A DNA stretch of 64,000 nt from Pelagibacteraceae bacterium AG-426-M19 (lineage in GTDB: Bacteria > Pseudomonadota > Alphaproteobacteria > Pelagibacterales > Pelagibacteraceae), in the NCBI GenBank assembly GCA_003210025.1, contig QCNW01000002.1, positions 62,001 through 126,000 on the forward strand, given 5' to 3'. The notes under the pieces are model-generated. The model worked only from the letters and a program-made list of their open reading frames with translations. It was not told where the DNA came from and ran no database searches. The translations under genes and the position numbers were made by a program. Below are positions 46,093-54,421 of the stretch, in pieces. Each line of letters starts with the position of its first letter. Within the stretch, counting starts at the first letter, position 1.

Positions 46093-47085
46093 TTATATAT
46101 TTTTTTCAATCAAATTTTTTAACAAAAGTATATGATCATCACTGTCATTCAGGCAAGGTACCATGTCAAAATTTTCTCCACCGGACTCCATAAAGCTCTC
46201 TTTTCCTTGTATAAGTATTTCTTCTAATGTTTCTACACAATCAGAAGAAAAGCCAGGACATATAGCCAGGACATTTTTTTTTCCTTCTTTTGGGAGCTCT
46301 TCTAAAGTTTTGTCTGTATAAGGTTGTAACCATTTCTGTGGCCCAAATCTTGACTGAAATGTTGTTTTGATTTCAATTGAGTTTAACTTCTCTGTAATTA
46401 GCCTTGTCGTTTTATGACAATAACAATGGTATGGATCACCTTTATCAAAATATTTTTTCGGAATTCCATGATAAGAAGCTAATATTAAATCTGGTTTCCA
46501 ATCAATCTCGCTGATTTTTTTATTTATAGATTTTACCAATGCCTCTATGTAAAGAGGATTGGATTCATAGTGCGGTATTATTTTTAAGGAAGGCTGCCAT
46601 CTCATGTTCATGAGTGTTCTATAAACCTCATCGCAAACTGTTGCTGTGGTGGCCGCAGCATATTGAGGGTATAAAGGTAAGATTACTAAATTTTCACATC
46701 CTTCTGAATGTAGCTTTTTTATTTTACTTTTAATACTTGGATTTCCATATCTCATTGCAAAATCTATAATTAAATTTTCATTTTTAAGATAGTTAGAAGT
46801 CTTTTCCATTTGTTTTTTTGTATAATAAAGTAACGGAGACATATTTTTATCTTTCATCCAAATTTCTTTATATGCTTTAGCTGTTTTAGAGGGTCTAAAC
46901 GTAAGAATAAAGAGATTAAGAATTATTTGCCAAATAATTGGGTTTAATTCGATTACTCTCCTGTCGGATAAAAATTCTTTTAAATATTTTCTTATATCTA
47001 ACCAACTGGTAGAATCGGGAGTTCCAAGGTTTATCAACAAAACTCCAGTTTTTCCAAATTTTATTGGTGGATGTTCTTGTTTCAT
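46093..47085 (-). CDS. hemH: Ferrochelatase
   Basis: Inserts Fe(II) into protoporphyrin IX, the last step of protoheme synthesis. It is 330 aa. TGVLLINLGTPDS at the start, LPLYPQYAAATT near 140, the ILASYHGIPKKYFDKGDPYH region with the metal-binding His near 203, QSRFGPQKWLQPYTD and PGFSSDCVETLEEI with the conserved Glu near 280 are all present. It overlaps hemE by 4 bp and is followed by hemJ after 2 bp. Confidence 0.97.
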   Translation of the reverse strand: MKQEHPPIKFGKTGVLLINLGTPDSTSWLDIRKYLKEFLSDRRVIELNPIIWQIILNLFILTFRPSKTAKAYKEIWMKDKNMSPLLYYTKKQMEKTSNYLKNENLIIDFAMRYGNPSIKSKIKKLHSEGCENLVILPLYPQYAAATTATVCDEVYRTLMNMRWQPSLKIIPHYESNPLYIEALVKSINKKISEIDWKPDLILASYHGIPKKYFDKGDPYHCYCHKTTRLITEKLNSIEIKTTFQSRFGPQKWLQPYTDKTLEELPKEGKKNVLAICPGFSSDCVETLEEILIQGKESFMESGGENFDMVPCLNDSDDHILLLKNLIEKNI

Positions 47086-48083
47086 TTATAATTTCTCACT
47101 GTTTCTACAAGTTCATACACCATCTCAACTTCGGTTTCAGGCAAGATGCCATGCCCTAAATTGAAAACATAAGGGTGATCTTTAAATATATTGAGATACC
47201 TCTTAATTTGTTTTCTTAAATTTTCTTTATCAGACAATAGGATCTTGGGATCCAAACCTCCCTGAACTGGCAAATCCAAAGACTTGATTAAATTTTCAGG
47301 ATCTACGTTATAATCTATATTTATCATGCTTGGCTTAACAATTTTAGCGAATTTAATATAATCAGTGATTCCTCTAGGAAAGCATATAACAGGTACACCT
47401 AAATTCTTTACATGGTTTACTAGGGATAAAGTTGGATTGTATAAAAATTTATCAAAGTCATTTTGTATTAGACCAGCCCAACTATCAAATATTTGAATTA
47501 TTGTAGCGCCAGCATTTATTTGATTTTCAATATGAATCTTAATAAATTTATCCAACAAACCTAAAATTTCATTAATTATAACTTCGTCTTTAAAAAATTC
47601 TTGCGATAGTCCATTTTTAGGTGAAATTTTGTTAACCATATATACTAAAAGTGTCCATGGGGCCCCTACGAAACCAATTAAATCTTTGTTTTTAAGATCA
47701 TTACTATTTTTAAGATTAGACAATAATTGATATACAGGAGATAATTTTTCTGTAAGATCTTTCTTACTTACACTTGCGAGCTTATTTAATTCAAGAGCTC
47801 CTAGACTTGGGCCAAAGTTTTTTTTAAACTCAACTGTTTGACCCATACCATGTGGTATCATTAGTATATCTGAGAATATTATTGCAGCATCAAAACCAAA
47901 TCTTTTTATTGGTTGTAATGTTATCTCTTCAGCTAAAATGTGATCCAAACATAACTTAATAAAGTCTGGGTTTGCTTTTCTAATTTTCTTAAATTCTGGC
48001 AAATATCTACCAGCTTGCCTCATCAGCCATACTGGATTAATCTTAGTACTTTTGTTTATCAAACATTCTTTTATTGGTGTCAT
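47082..48083 (-). CDS. hemE: Uroporphyrinogen decarboxylase
   Basis: Converts uroporphyrinogen III to coproporphyrinogen III. It is 333 aa. PVWLMRQAGRYLPEFKKIR near residues 18-36 is the catalytic loop with the conserved arginines; FSDILMIPHGMGQ near 91, IQIFDSWAGLI near 208 and FNLGHGILPETEVE near 312 are further hallmarks. It is first in hemE-hemH-hemJ. Its upstream side is the 282-bp AT-rich gap interpreted as oriC; in Caulobacter hemE also borders the origin. Confidence 0.98.
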   Translation of the reverse strand: MTPIKECLINKSTKINPVWLMRQAGRYLPEFKKIRKANPDFIKLCLDHILAEEITLQPIKRFGFDAAIIFSDILMIPHGMGQTVEFKKNFGPSLGALELNKLASVSKKDLTEKLSPVYQLLSNLKNSNDLKNKDLIGFVGAPWTLLVYMVNKISPKNGLSQEFFKDEVIINEILGLLDKFIKIHIENQINAGATIIQIFDSWAGLIQNDFDKFLYNPTLSLVNHVKNLGVPVICFPRGITDYIKFAKIVKPSMINIDYNVDPENLIKSLDLPVQGGLDPKILLSDKENLRKQIKRYLNIFKDHPYVFNLGHGILPETEVEMVYELVETVRNYK

Positions 48084-48365
48084 TTATATTAAGATAATTA
48101 TATTTAGTATTTATTATTAGTATGTATTGTTGATAACGTAAATTACTCAATTTTAACATTTTATTAACTTTTTATACACTCAACTGCTCCAAAAACCCTT
48201 TAAAAACTTGTTTATTTAATTATTTAACAAAATTCTAAAATTGTTAATAAATTATTCACATTAATTTTAAATGTTAGTTAAATGAGTAAAAAAAATATTT
48301 CTTTTAGAATTTTACCAAATGAAACTTATTTCTTAAATTAAAATTAACTTATAAACAAATTATAC
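48084..48365. other. Probable chromosomal replication origin (oriC)
   Basis: The largest non-coding gap in the window, extremely AT-rich, between divergent hemE and ppsR. DnaA-box-like 9-mers: TTATTCACA at 48252-48260 (fits TTATNCACA), with one-mismatch forms at 48128-48136 (TTATCAACA, minus), 48172-48180 (TTATACACT), 48242-48250 (TTATTAACA, minus) and 48349-48357 (TTATAAACA). The boxes at 48242-48260 are paired back to back. Two TTAA-N7-TTAAC motifs resembling CtrA sites lie at 48153-48168 and 48333-48348. Close parABS, mnmEG and rsmG, and mostly leftward genes on the left versus rightward genes on the right, support an origin. It must also hold the hemE and ppsR promoters. Confidence 0.78.
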
Positions 48366-49187
48366 ATGAAAAATACATACCAAATATTCCTAATCTCCGA
48401 TTCAACCGGAGAAACTTTGGATAGAATTTTCATGGCTTTAAAAGCTCAATTTAACAACTTTACTTACGAGTTAAATCAATTTTCTTTTACGAGAACAGAA
48501 ACTCAGATATCAACCATACTCAAAAATGCAAAAAAACAAGATAGCCCTATCATATTATATACTGTTGTTAATAATAAACTTGCAAAATATTTAGCCCAAG
48601 AAGCAAATAAAATTAATATACCTTGTTTTGGTGTTCTGGGAGATCTAATTTTAAATTTCTCAAAAATTCTAAATCAAAAAGCAACTCATAAGCCTAGCGG
48701 ACAACATGTTTTAGATGATGAATATTATAAAAGAATTGAAGCAATTCAATTTACAATGAACCATGATGATGGAAACCAAGCGGGGAATATCCTTGATTCA
48801 GATATTATATTAATTGGTGTTAGTAGAACTAGCAAAACACCAACCTCTATTTATTTGGCTAATAGGGGTTTAAAAACCGCTAACATACCATTAGTAAATG
48901 AAATGAAAATCCCGAAAGATGTAATTGAGTCCAAAAACCTATGTATAGTTGGGCTAGTAACAGAAGCTGAAAGATTATTTGATATTCGACGTAACAGATT
49001 AAATTCGCTTAGAGAAAATGAAACATCTGAATACACAGACTTAGAAAAAATTAAAATTGAAGTTGAGAATTCAAAGAAAATTTTTAAAAAAAATAAATGG
49101 CCTACAATAGATGTAACAAGAAAATCAGTTGAAGAGACCGCTGCTTCAATAATAAAAATATATGAAATAAAAAATAAAAATGGATAA
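48366..49187 (+). CDS. ppsR: Pyruvate phosphate dikinase regulatory protein (bifunctional kinase/pyrophosphorylase, DUF299)
   Basis: 273 aa protein of the DUF299 family, which reversibly phosphorylates pyruvate-phosphate dikinase or PEP synthase. IFLISDSTGETLDRIFMAL opens the protein. GVSRTSKTPTSIYLANRG near residues 146-163 is the P-loop-like nucleotide-binding motif, and GLVTEAERLFDIRRNRL follows. It is the first gene right of the predicted origin, the place held by the homologous RP001-type gene in other alphaproteobacteria. It overlaps maf by 8 bp. I cannot tell which dikinase it regulates. Confidence 0.92.
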   Translation: MKNTYQIFLISDSTGETLDRIFMALKAQFNNFTYELNQFSFTRTETQISTILKNAKKQDSPIILYTVVNNKLAKYLAQEANKINIPCFGVLGDLILNFSKILNQKATHKPSGQHVLDDEYYKRIEAIQFTMNHDDGNQAGNILDSDIILIGVSRTSKTPTSIYLANRGLKTANIPLVNEMKIPKDVIESKNLCIVGLVTEAERLFDIRRNRLNSLRENETSEYTDLEKIKIEVENSKKIFKKNKWPTIDVTRKSVEETAASIIKIYEIKNKNG

Positions 49188-49764
49188 GTTAATTTTAGCT
49201 TCAAAAAGTAAGGTAAGGTATGAAATTCTTTTAAAATATAATATCAAATGTATAGTTGAACACTCAAATGTAGATGAAGAACCTGTAAAACAAAGTTTAT
49301 TAAATGAAGGTGCAACTCCAGAAATTATTTCAAAAAATTTAGCTGAATTGAAAGCAAACAAAGTGAGTCAGAAACTGCACGATCAGTTAGTTTTAGGGGC
49401 TGACAGCGTTATAGACCTAAGTGGTGAATTAATTTCTAAACCAGAAAATAGAGAACAAGCATTTAATATTTTAAAAAAATTAAATGGAAAAATTCACCAT
49501 TTAATAAGTTCTGTATGTATTTCAAAAAATGGATCTATGGTTTGGAATTATACAGATAAAGCAAATTTAACGATGAAAGAGTTTACTGATGGTGATTTGA
49601 AAGAGTATTTAAACAAGATATCAGATGAAGATTTATACTCTTATAATGTCTATCAAATAGAAGGTGAAGGAAGAAATTTATTCTCTAAGATCGATGGAGA
49701 TCAAAATACTATTATGGGTCTTCCCATAGATAAAATTAAACAATATATTGAAGGTCTCCAGTGA
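49180..49764 (+). CDS. maf: Maf family nucleoside-triphosphate pyrophosphatase
   Basis: House-cleaning nucleotide pyrophosphatase of 194 aa. LILASKSKVRYEILL at the N-terminus is the Maf signature (normally SxSPRR), with LVLGADSVIDLSGELISKP containing the catalytic Asp near 70. SYNVYQIEGEGRNLFSKIDG and the NTIMGLPIDKI end are typical. The overlap with ppsR and the 4-bp overlap with aroE place it in the ppsR-maf-aroE-SDR-coaE-dnaQ run, which is conserved near alphaproteobacterial origins (maf-aroE-coaE-dnaQ). Confidence 0.92.
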   Translation: MDKLILASKSKVRYEILLKYNIKCIVEHSNVDEEPVKQSLLNEGATPEIISKNLAELKANKVSQKLHDQLVLGADSVIDLSGELISKPENREQAFNILKKLNGKIHHLISSVCISKNGSMVWNYTDKANLTMKEFTDGDLKEYLNKISDEDLYSYNVYQIEGEGRNLFSKIDGDQNTIMGLPIDKIKQYIEGLQ

Positions 49765-50555
49765 AAAAATATTTAGTTGTTGGAAATCCTATTGAACATT
49801 CATTGTCACCAAAGCTCCAAAATTATTGGTTAAATTTTAATAATATTGAGGCAATCTATGGAAAATTGCAGGCATACGATGATGATTTAAAAGAATTGTG
49901 TAGTAGTATTAGAAATGGTCAATTAAACGGTCTTAACATTACAGTTCCTTTTAAAAAAAAAATTATACCTCATTTAGATGTGTTAAGTGGCCATGCTTTA
50001 AGAACTCAGTCTGTAAACACAGTTTGTTTGAATAATGGAAATGTTACTGGTTACAACACCGATATAGATGGATTTGAGCTTAGTCTCAAAAATCTAGACT
50101 ACGACGTTAGTAATAAAAAAGTATTCATTTTGGGAGCAGGAGGAGTTGTGCCATCAATTATATATGCTCTAAAAAAGATGAATGCCCCACAGATATATTT
50201 AAGTAATAGAACTAAAGAGAAAGCAGTTATTTTAAAAAAGTTATTTGATGGGTTAGAAGTTATAGATTGGGGAATACTTCCTGACTTTGACATGATTATT
50301 AATGCTACTAGTCTTGGATTAAAGAAAAATGATAAATTTGAAATTGATTTTTCGAAGGCTGGAAATAATAAACTATTTTTTGACGTAATTTATAATCCAT
50401 TTAACACAGAATTTTCTCAAGCCGGAAATAAACCAGGAAATATAATTGAGAATGGTCTAAATATGTTCTTATTTCAAGCACAAAAAGCATTTAGTATATG
50501 GCATGATATTGAACCAAAGATTGATCAAAAAGTAATAAAATTTTTAGAAAGTTAA
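49761..50555 (+). CDS. aroE: Shikimate dehydrogenase
   Basis: NADPH-dependent reduction of 3-dehydroshikimate in aromatic amino-acid synthesis. It is 264 aa. VVGNPIEHSLSPKLQNYW contains the shikimate-binding Ser pair, GLNITVPFKKKIIPHLD the catalytic Lys near residue 66, NTDIDGF the conserved Asp, and FILGAGGVVPSIIYAL the NADP-binding glycines near 123. Normal length; it begins inside the end of maf. Confidence 0.95.
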   Translation: MKKYLVVGNPIEHSLSPKLQNYWLNFNNIEAIYGKLQAYDDDLKELCSSIRNGQLNGLNITVPFKKKIIPHLDVLSGHALRTQSVNTVCLNNGNVTGYNTDIDGFELSLKNLDYDVSNKKVFILGAGGVVPSIIYALKKMNAPQIYLSNRTKEKAVILKKLFDGLEVIDWGILPDFDMIINATSLGLKKNDKFEIDFSKAGNNKLFFDVIYNPFNTEFSQAGNKPGNIIENGLNMFLFQAQKAFSIWHDIEPKIDQKVIKFLES

Positions 50556-50560
50556 GATTA

Positions 50561-51301
50561 ATGAGACTTAATAATAAAATTGCAATAATAACAGGCTCAG
50601 CTTCTGGTTTTGGTAAAGGTATAGCAAAAAAGTTTACTGAAGAAGGTGCTAATTTAATATTAGTAGACGTCAATTCAAAATTATTAAAGGAAGTTTCTAA
50701 CAAATTATCCCAAGATTATTTTGTTGCCGATGTATCCAAAGCATCAAATTTTAATTCTCTACTAAAATATGCTTATAAAAAGCATAATTGTGTTGATATA
50801 TTTGTAAATAATGCAGGCATAACACATAAACCGAAACCCATGGAAAATGTAACGGAAAAAGAATTTGATAAAGTATTTAATGTAAACGCAAAGTCAGTTT
50901 ACTATTGCGGAAAATATTTTGTGCCTAAAATGAAAAAGATAAAAAGTGGAGTTATTTTAAATGTTGCATCAACCGCAGGATTATCTCCAAGACCTAAATT
51001 AAATTGGTATAATGCAAGTAAAGGCTGGATGATTACTGCAACAAAGGCTATGGCTGTAGAATTGGCACCTTTTAAAGTCAGAGTTAATGCTATAGCTCCA
51101 GTTGCTGGAAAAACACCTTTACTAAAATCATTTATGGGAGGTAACACACCAAAAAAAAAACAAGCTTTTTTATCTACAATCCCGATTGGTAGATTTTCAA
51201 CTCCTCAAGATATGGGTAATGCCGCATGTTTTTTGTGTTCTGATGAAGCAAGTATGATAACAGGAACAGTTTTGGAAGTTGATGGTGGGAGATGTATTTA
51301 A
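50561..51301 (+). CDS. Short-chain dehydrogenase/reductase, substrate unknown
   Basis: Classical SDR of 246 aa. The NAD(P) motif is IITGSASGFGKGIAKKF near residues 9-25 (TGxxxGxG); FVNNAGITHKPKP near 84 is the NNAG motif; the catalytic Ser is in NVASTAGLSPRP and the YxxxK in WYNASKGWMIT. An acidic residue in LILVDVNSK favours NAD(H) over NADP(H). It ends in the usual ITGTVLEVDGGRCI. It sits between aroE and coaE, where it is not part of the ancestral block, so it may be a lineage-specific insertion. No substrate can be assigned. Confidence 0.88.
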   Translation: MRLNNKIAIITGSASGFGKGIAKKFTEEGANLILVDVNSKLLKEVSNKLSQDYFVADVSKASNFNSLLKYAYKKHNCVDIFVNNAGITHKPKPMENVTEKEFDKVFNVNAKSVYYCGKYFVPKMKKIKSGVILNVASTAGLSPRPKLNWYNASKGWMITATKAMAVELAPFKVRVNAIAPVAGKTPLLKSFMGGNTPKKKQAFLSTIPIGRFSTPQDMGNAACFLCSDEASMITGTVLEVDGGRCI

Positions 51302-51307
51302 TTTTAA

Positions 51308-51895
51308 ATGATTAGAGTTGGTGTTATTGGAGGAATTGGATCTGGTAAATCTTTTATATCTAAACTTTTTAAATCACCTGTTTTTAACGCAGATGAGGAA
51401 GTAAAAATTTTATATAAAAATAATTTCGAATGTTACAAAAAATTAAGAAAAATACTTCCTAGATTTGTAAAATCTTTCCCGATATCAAAAAGTCAGTTAA
51501 TAAAAGCCATTAATGAAGATAAAAAAAATTTGAAAAAAATATCTTCTGTAGTCCACCCATTAATTAGAAAGAAAATGAAATTATTTTTAAATAAAAATAA
51601 AAAAAGTAAAATTATAATTTTAGATATTCCCCTATTAATAGAAAATAAACTTTATAACAAAAAAGATATTTTGATATTTGTAAAATCTAATCAAAAAAAA
51701 GTAATTAATAGATTGAGAAAAAGAAAAAATTATAACAAAAAAATCCTTCTAAATTTAAGAAAAAACCAAGATAAGTTGTTAAAAAAAAGAAAATTGGCAA
51801 ATTATATTGTCGATAATAATTTTAGTCCAAATATAATGAGAAAAAAAATTAATTCTTTAAAAAATAAAATTTTAAATGAAAGAAATAGTACTTGA
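51308..51895 (+). CDS. coaE: Dephospho-CoA kinase
   Basis: Last step of coenzyme A synthesis, phosphorylating dephospho-CoA. It is 195 aa. RVGVIGGIGSGKSFISKLF near residues 3-21 is the P-loop; FNADEEVKILY carries the conserved Asp; VVHPLIRKKMK and the IILDIPLLIENKLY lid region follow. It is exceptionally lysine/asparagine-rich because of base composition. Its end overlaps the dnaQ start by 20 bp. Confidence 0.93.
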   Translation: MIRVGVIGGIGSGKSFISKLFKSPVFNADEEVKILYKNNFECYKKLRKILPRFVKSFPISKSQLIKAINEDKKNLKKISSVVHPLIRKKMKLFLNKNKKSKIIILDIPLLIENKLYNKKDILIFVKSNQKKVINRLRKRKNYNKKILLNLRKNQDKLLKKRKLANYIVDNNFSPNIMRKKINSLKNKILNERNST

Positions 51896-52541
51896 TACCG
51901 AAACCACAGGCCTCTCGGTAAAAGATGGACATAGAATAGTTGAAATTGGCTGTATAGAAATTGAAAACTTAATACCAACTAAAAAAATTTTTCATTGTTA
52001 TCTAAACCCTGAAAGAAAAGTTTCTGAGAGTGCACTAAAAGTTCATGGATATACAGACAAATTTTTAGCAGATAAAAAAAAGTTTATTGATGTAGCAGAT
52101 GATTTTTTAAAATTTATAGAAGGAAAAAAAATAATAATTCATAATGCGGAATTTGATATAGGTCACCTTAATAATGAGCTGTCATTAATAAAGAAAGAAA
52201 AAATTTCAAAAGAAAACGTTATAGATACTCTTGAAATTGCTAGAAACAAATTTCCTGGATCTGGAATCAGTTTAGATGCATTATGTAAAAGATTTAGAAT
52301 AGATAACTCTAGAAGAGAAAAACATACAGCTTTAATTGATTGTGAATTACTATCAAAAGTTTATGTTAATTTAATTGATCAAAAAGAGCCAATATTCCAA
52401 TTTCAAAAAGAAATAAAAAAAAGAAAACAAATCAATGAAGAAATATATTATTCAAAAAAAATTATAAAGCCATCAAAACAAGAATTAGATGATCATAAAG
52501 AATTTATGAAAAGAGAATTGAAAAGAAATTTCTTTAATTAA
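51876..52541 (+). CDS. dnaQ: DNA polymerase III epsilon subunit (3'-5' proofreading exonuclease)
   Basis: DEDDh exonuclease of 221 aa that proofreads for DNA polymerase III. IVLDTETTGLSVKDGHRIVEIG is Exo I (residues 3-24, read in two parts), IIHNAEFDIGHLNNEL Exo II and REKHTALIDCELLSKVY Exo III with the catalytic His and Asp. The C-terminal tail (about 180-221) would bind the polymerase alpha subunit. It is the last gene of this run; its end overlaps that of secB on the opposite strand by 8 bp. Confidence 0.95.
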   Translation: MKEIVLDTETTGLSVKDGHRIVEIGCIEIENLIPTKKIFHCYLNPERKVSESALKVHGYTDKFLADKKKFIDVADDFLKFIEGKKIIIHNAEFDIGHLNNELSLIKKEKISKENVIDTLEIARNKFPGSGISLDALCKRFRIDNSRREKHTALIDCELLSKVYVNLIDQKEPIFQFQKEIKKRKQINEEIYYSKKIIKPSKQELDDHKEFMKRELKRNFFN

Positions 52542-52956
52542 GTTTTTGCTGGTAGAGTTTTTCAAAATCAATTTTTTTATCTAACTTCATATCTGGAAAA
52601 CCAGCATCTTTAATCGATTTTAAAAAAATCTTTTCTAAATCTGGATAAATATCATTCTGTAAATCACAAAGTATAAGTTTTTCTAGTTGGTCTTTTTTCA
52701 TTTCTTTATTTTTTAATTTAATTACTGTTGCATACGAAATTTCAAAATATGATTTTCTTTTGTTTTCACTTTTATCTCTGTAATTTAAATTTGTAATAAC
52801 TTCGATAGTTTGATCTTTGATTGGATTTGTTGATATATTCAGACCAAGAGTATATTTTGTTATATTTTCTCTACTAAATAAAAATGTTTCAGCATCAGGA
52901 ATTTCAACTGAAAGATCTTTAATATAATTAAGTACTATTTCATAATTTTTTGTCAT
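52534..52956 (-). CDS. secB: Protein-export chaperone SecB
   Basis: Tetrameric chaperone that keeps preproteins unfolded and hands them to SecA. It is 140 aa from the ATG at 52956 (GTG three codons earlier is possible). YIKDLSVEIPDAETFLFS at the N-terminus, LNISTNPIKDQTIEVITNL, YFEISYATVIKL and KSIKDAGFPDMKLDKKIDFEKLY at the C-terminus (normally the GFPPLxLxPIDFxxLY motif), read in pieces, fit SecB. It starts inside the end of fxsA. In alphaproteobacteria secB, fxsA and the Tim44-domain gene cluster near dnaQ, as here. Confidence 0.92.
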   Translation of the reverse strand: MTKNYEIVLNYIKDLSVEIPDAETFLFSRENITKYTLGLNISTNPIKDQTIEVITNLNYRDKSENKRKSYFEISYATVIKLKNKEMKKDQLEKLILCDLQNDIYPDLEKIFLKSIKDAGFPDMKLDKKIDFEKLYQQKLN

Positions 52957-53365
52957 TATCTTCACTTATATCCTCATAATCACCTTCAATATAATTATTC
53001 TTTTTTTTACTTTTATTAATATTTTTTTTTATAAATCTACCAAGTAATATCTTTCTGGTAAAAGGTATAACTAAAAGCAAACCCATTAAATCTGTGGCGA
53101 ATCCAGGTAAAATCAAAAGAAACGCTGCAAATGCAAGAGTTGCTCCTGATATAATTTCATATACTGGAATCTCGTTTTTTACTAATTGTCCAATTCCAGA
53201 TTTTAAAGTATTAAAGCCTTCATATCTAGCGTAAGCAACACCAATCACTGCTGTCGTTAATATTAGTAAAACTGTATTAAATGCGCCTATTTGAGATCCA
53301 ATTTTGATAAATAAATATATTTCTATAAGTGGAATCCCTATAATTAAAATTAATGCTGTGTTCAT
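52940..53365 (-). CDS. fxsA: FxsA family membrane protein
   Basis: Small inner-membrane protein of 141 aa. IIGIPLIEIYLFIKIGSQIG at the N-terminus and TVLLILTTAVIGVAYARYEG form the first segments; FAAFLLILPGFATDLMGLLL with FTRKILLGRFI completes the FxsA domain, followed by a charged cytoplasmic tail. E. coli FxsA relieves phage exclusion when overproduced; the normal role is not known. It overlaps secB and is divergent from the Tim44-domain gene with 58 bp between. Confidence 0.9.
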   Translation of the reverse strand: MNTALILIIGIPLIEIYLFIKIGSQIGAFNTVLLILTTAVIGVAYARYEGFNTLKSGIGQLVKNEIPVYEIISGATLAFAAFLLILPGFATDLMGLLLVIPFTRKILLGRFIKKNINKSKKKNNYIEGDYEDISEDNDKKL

Positions 53366-53423
53366 TTGTCTATTATTTAATTAGCAGGTTGAAATTTATC
53401 AACATAGTAAATATTATACCAAT

Positions 53424-54011
53424 ATGAGTTATAGCTTTGAATACATTGATATCATCCTTCTTGCAATGATTGCCGGTTTCATTTTTTTAAGATTACGGGG
53501 AATTTTAGGTAAAAAAACTGGTTTTGAGGAAGATATTGAGTCAAGCTTTGCTCATGAAGCTCCTCCTCCAAAACCAAAAGTTGACTTGAATGCCAACACA
53601 TTTGATGAAGATGCAAAAAAAGAATTTGTAAAAGGTGCAAAAATTGCATACGAGACGATCATTACAAATTTTGCAAAAGGAACATTAAAAGATATAAAGT
53701 CTCTATTAGATAAAAGTGTTTATCAACAATTTGAAGATGCGATCAAAGATAGACAATCAAAAAATCATTCGTCTGAAACAACATTTATTGGGATTAGTTC
53801 TGCAGAAGTAAAACAACACGAACAAAATAAGAATATGCTTGAAGTAACAGTTGAATTTGTAAGTGAGATCATTTCGTGTGTAAAAGACAAAGATGATAAA
53901 GTAATATCAGGTGATCCAGAAAAAATAAAAAAAGTATTAGATACTTGGAAATTTTCAAAAGATAGTAGATCTGCAAATCCCAATTGGTTATTAATTGATA
54001 CTCAAGCTTGA
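53424..54011 (+). CDS. Tim44/TimA-domain membrane-associated protein
   Basis: 195 aa protein with an N-terminal membrane helix (IDIILLAMIAGFIFLRLRGIL) followed by GKKTG, a Pro-rich linker and a Tim44-like domain (about 60-195: [60 protein letters not shown]). Relatives (TimA/TimB of Caulobacter) are the bacterial kin of mitochondrial Tim44 and are proposed to act at the inner membrane, possibly in protein export. Lying next to secB and fxsA it fits that idea. It is coupled to the Smr gene by a 4-bp overlap. Confidence 0.87.
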   Translation: MSYSFEYIDIILLAMIAGFIFLRLRGILGKKTGFEEDIESSFAHEAPPPKPKVDLNANTFDEDAKKEFVKGAKIAYETIITNFAKGTLKDIKSLLDKSVYQQFEDAIKDRQSKNHSSETTFIGISSAEVKQHEQNKNMLEVTVEFVSEIISCVKDKDDKVISGDPEKIKKVLDTWKFSKDSRSANPNWLLIDTQA

Positions 54012-54421
54012 CAAATAAGCTATCAGATAAAGATAAAAAAGATTGGCAAAATTTTTTAGATAGTTCAGAAAAACTTCAGAATAAAGATGTGGATCATGTA
54101 AATAATCAGATTATTTCTGAAAGGACAATCGATCTTCATGGATATACTTTGGAAGAAGCTAATAAAAAAATTTCAGAATTTATTGAGAATTGCTTCGCAA
54201 ATAAAGTTAAAAAAATTAATGTGATTACTGGCAAAGGAATGAGATCTAAAAATTTAGATGATCCTTATCAATCTAAAAACCTAAGTATTTTAAAGCATTC
54301 AGTGCCAGAATATATTAAAAATAGTCCTGAATTAATGAGTAAAATTATCAATATTGATTTTGATTCAGTTAATAGTCCCTCGAAAGGGAATTTTGATATA
54401 TTTTTGAAAACTATAAAATAA
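54008..54421 (+). CDS. Smr-domain protein
   Basis: Small MutS-related domain protein of 137 aa, probably a nuclease or nucleic-acid-binding protein. It begins with TTG at 54008, overlapping the TGA stop of the Tim44 gene (TTGA); there is no ATG nearby upstream of the conserved part. The Smr core is [20 protein letters not shown] (about 37-56), VITGKGMRS with the GKG loop near 75, and the C-terminal [13 protein letters not shown]. In other alphaproteobacteria mltA often lies between the Tim44 gene and this one; it is absent here. Confidence 0.87.
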   Translation: MTNKLSDKDKKDWQNFLDSSEKLQNKDVDHVNNQIISERTIDLHGYTLEEANKKISEFIENCFANKVKKINVITGKGMRSKNLDDPYQSKNLSILKHSVPEYIKNSPELMSKIINIDFDSVNSPSKGNFDIFLKTIK

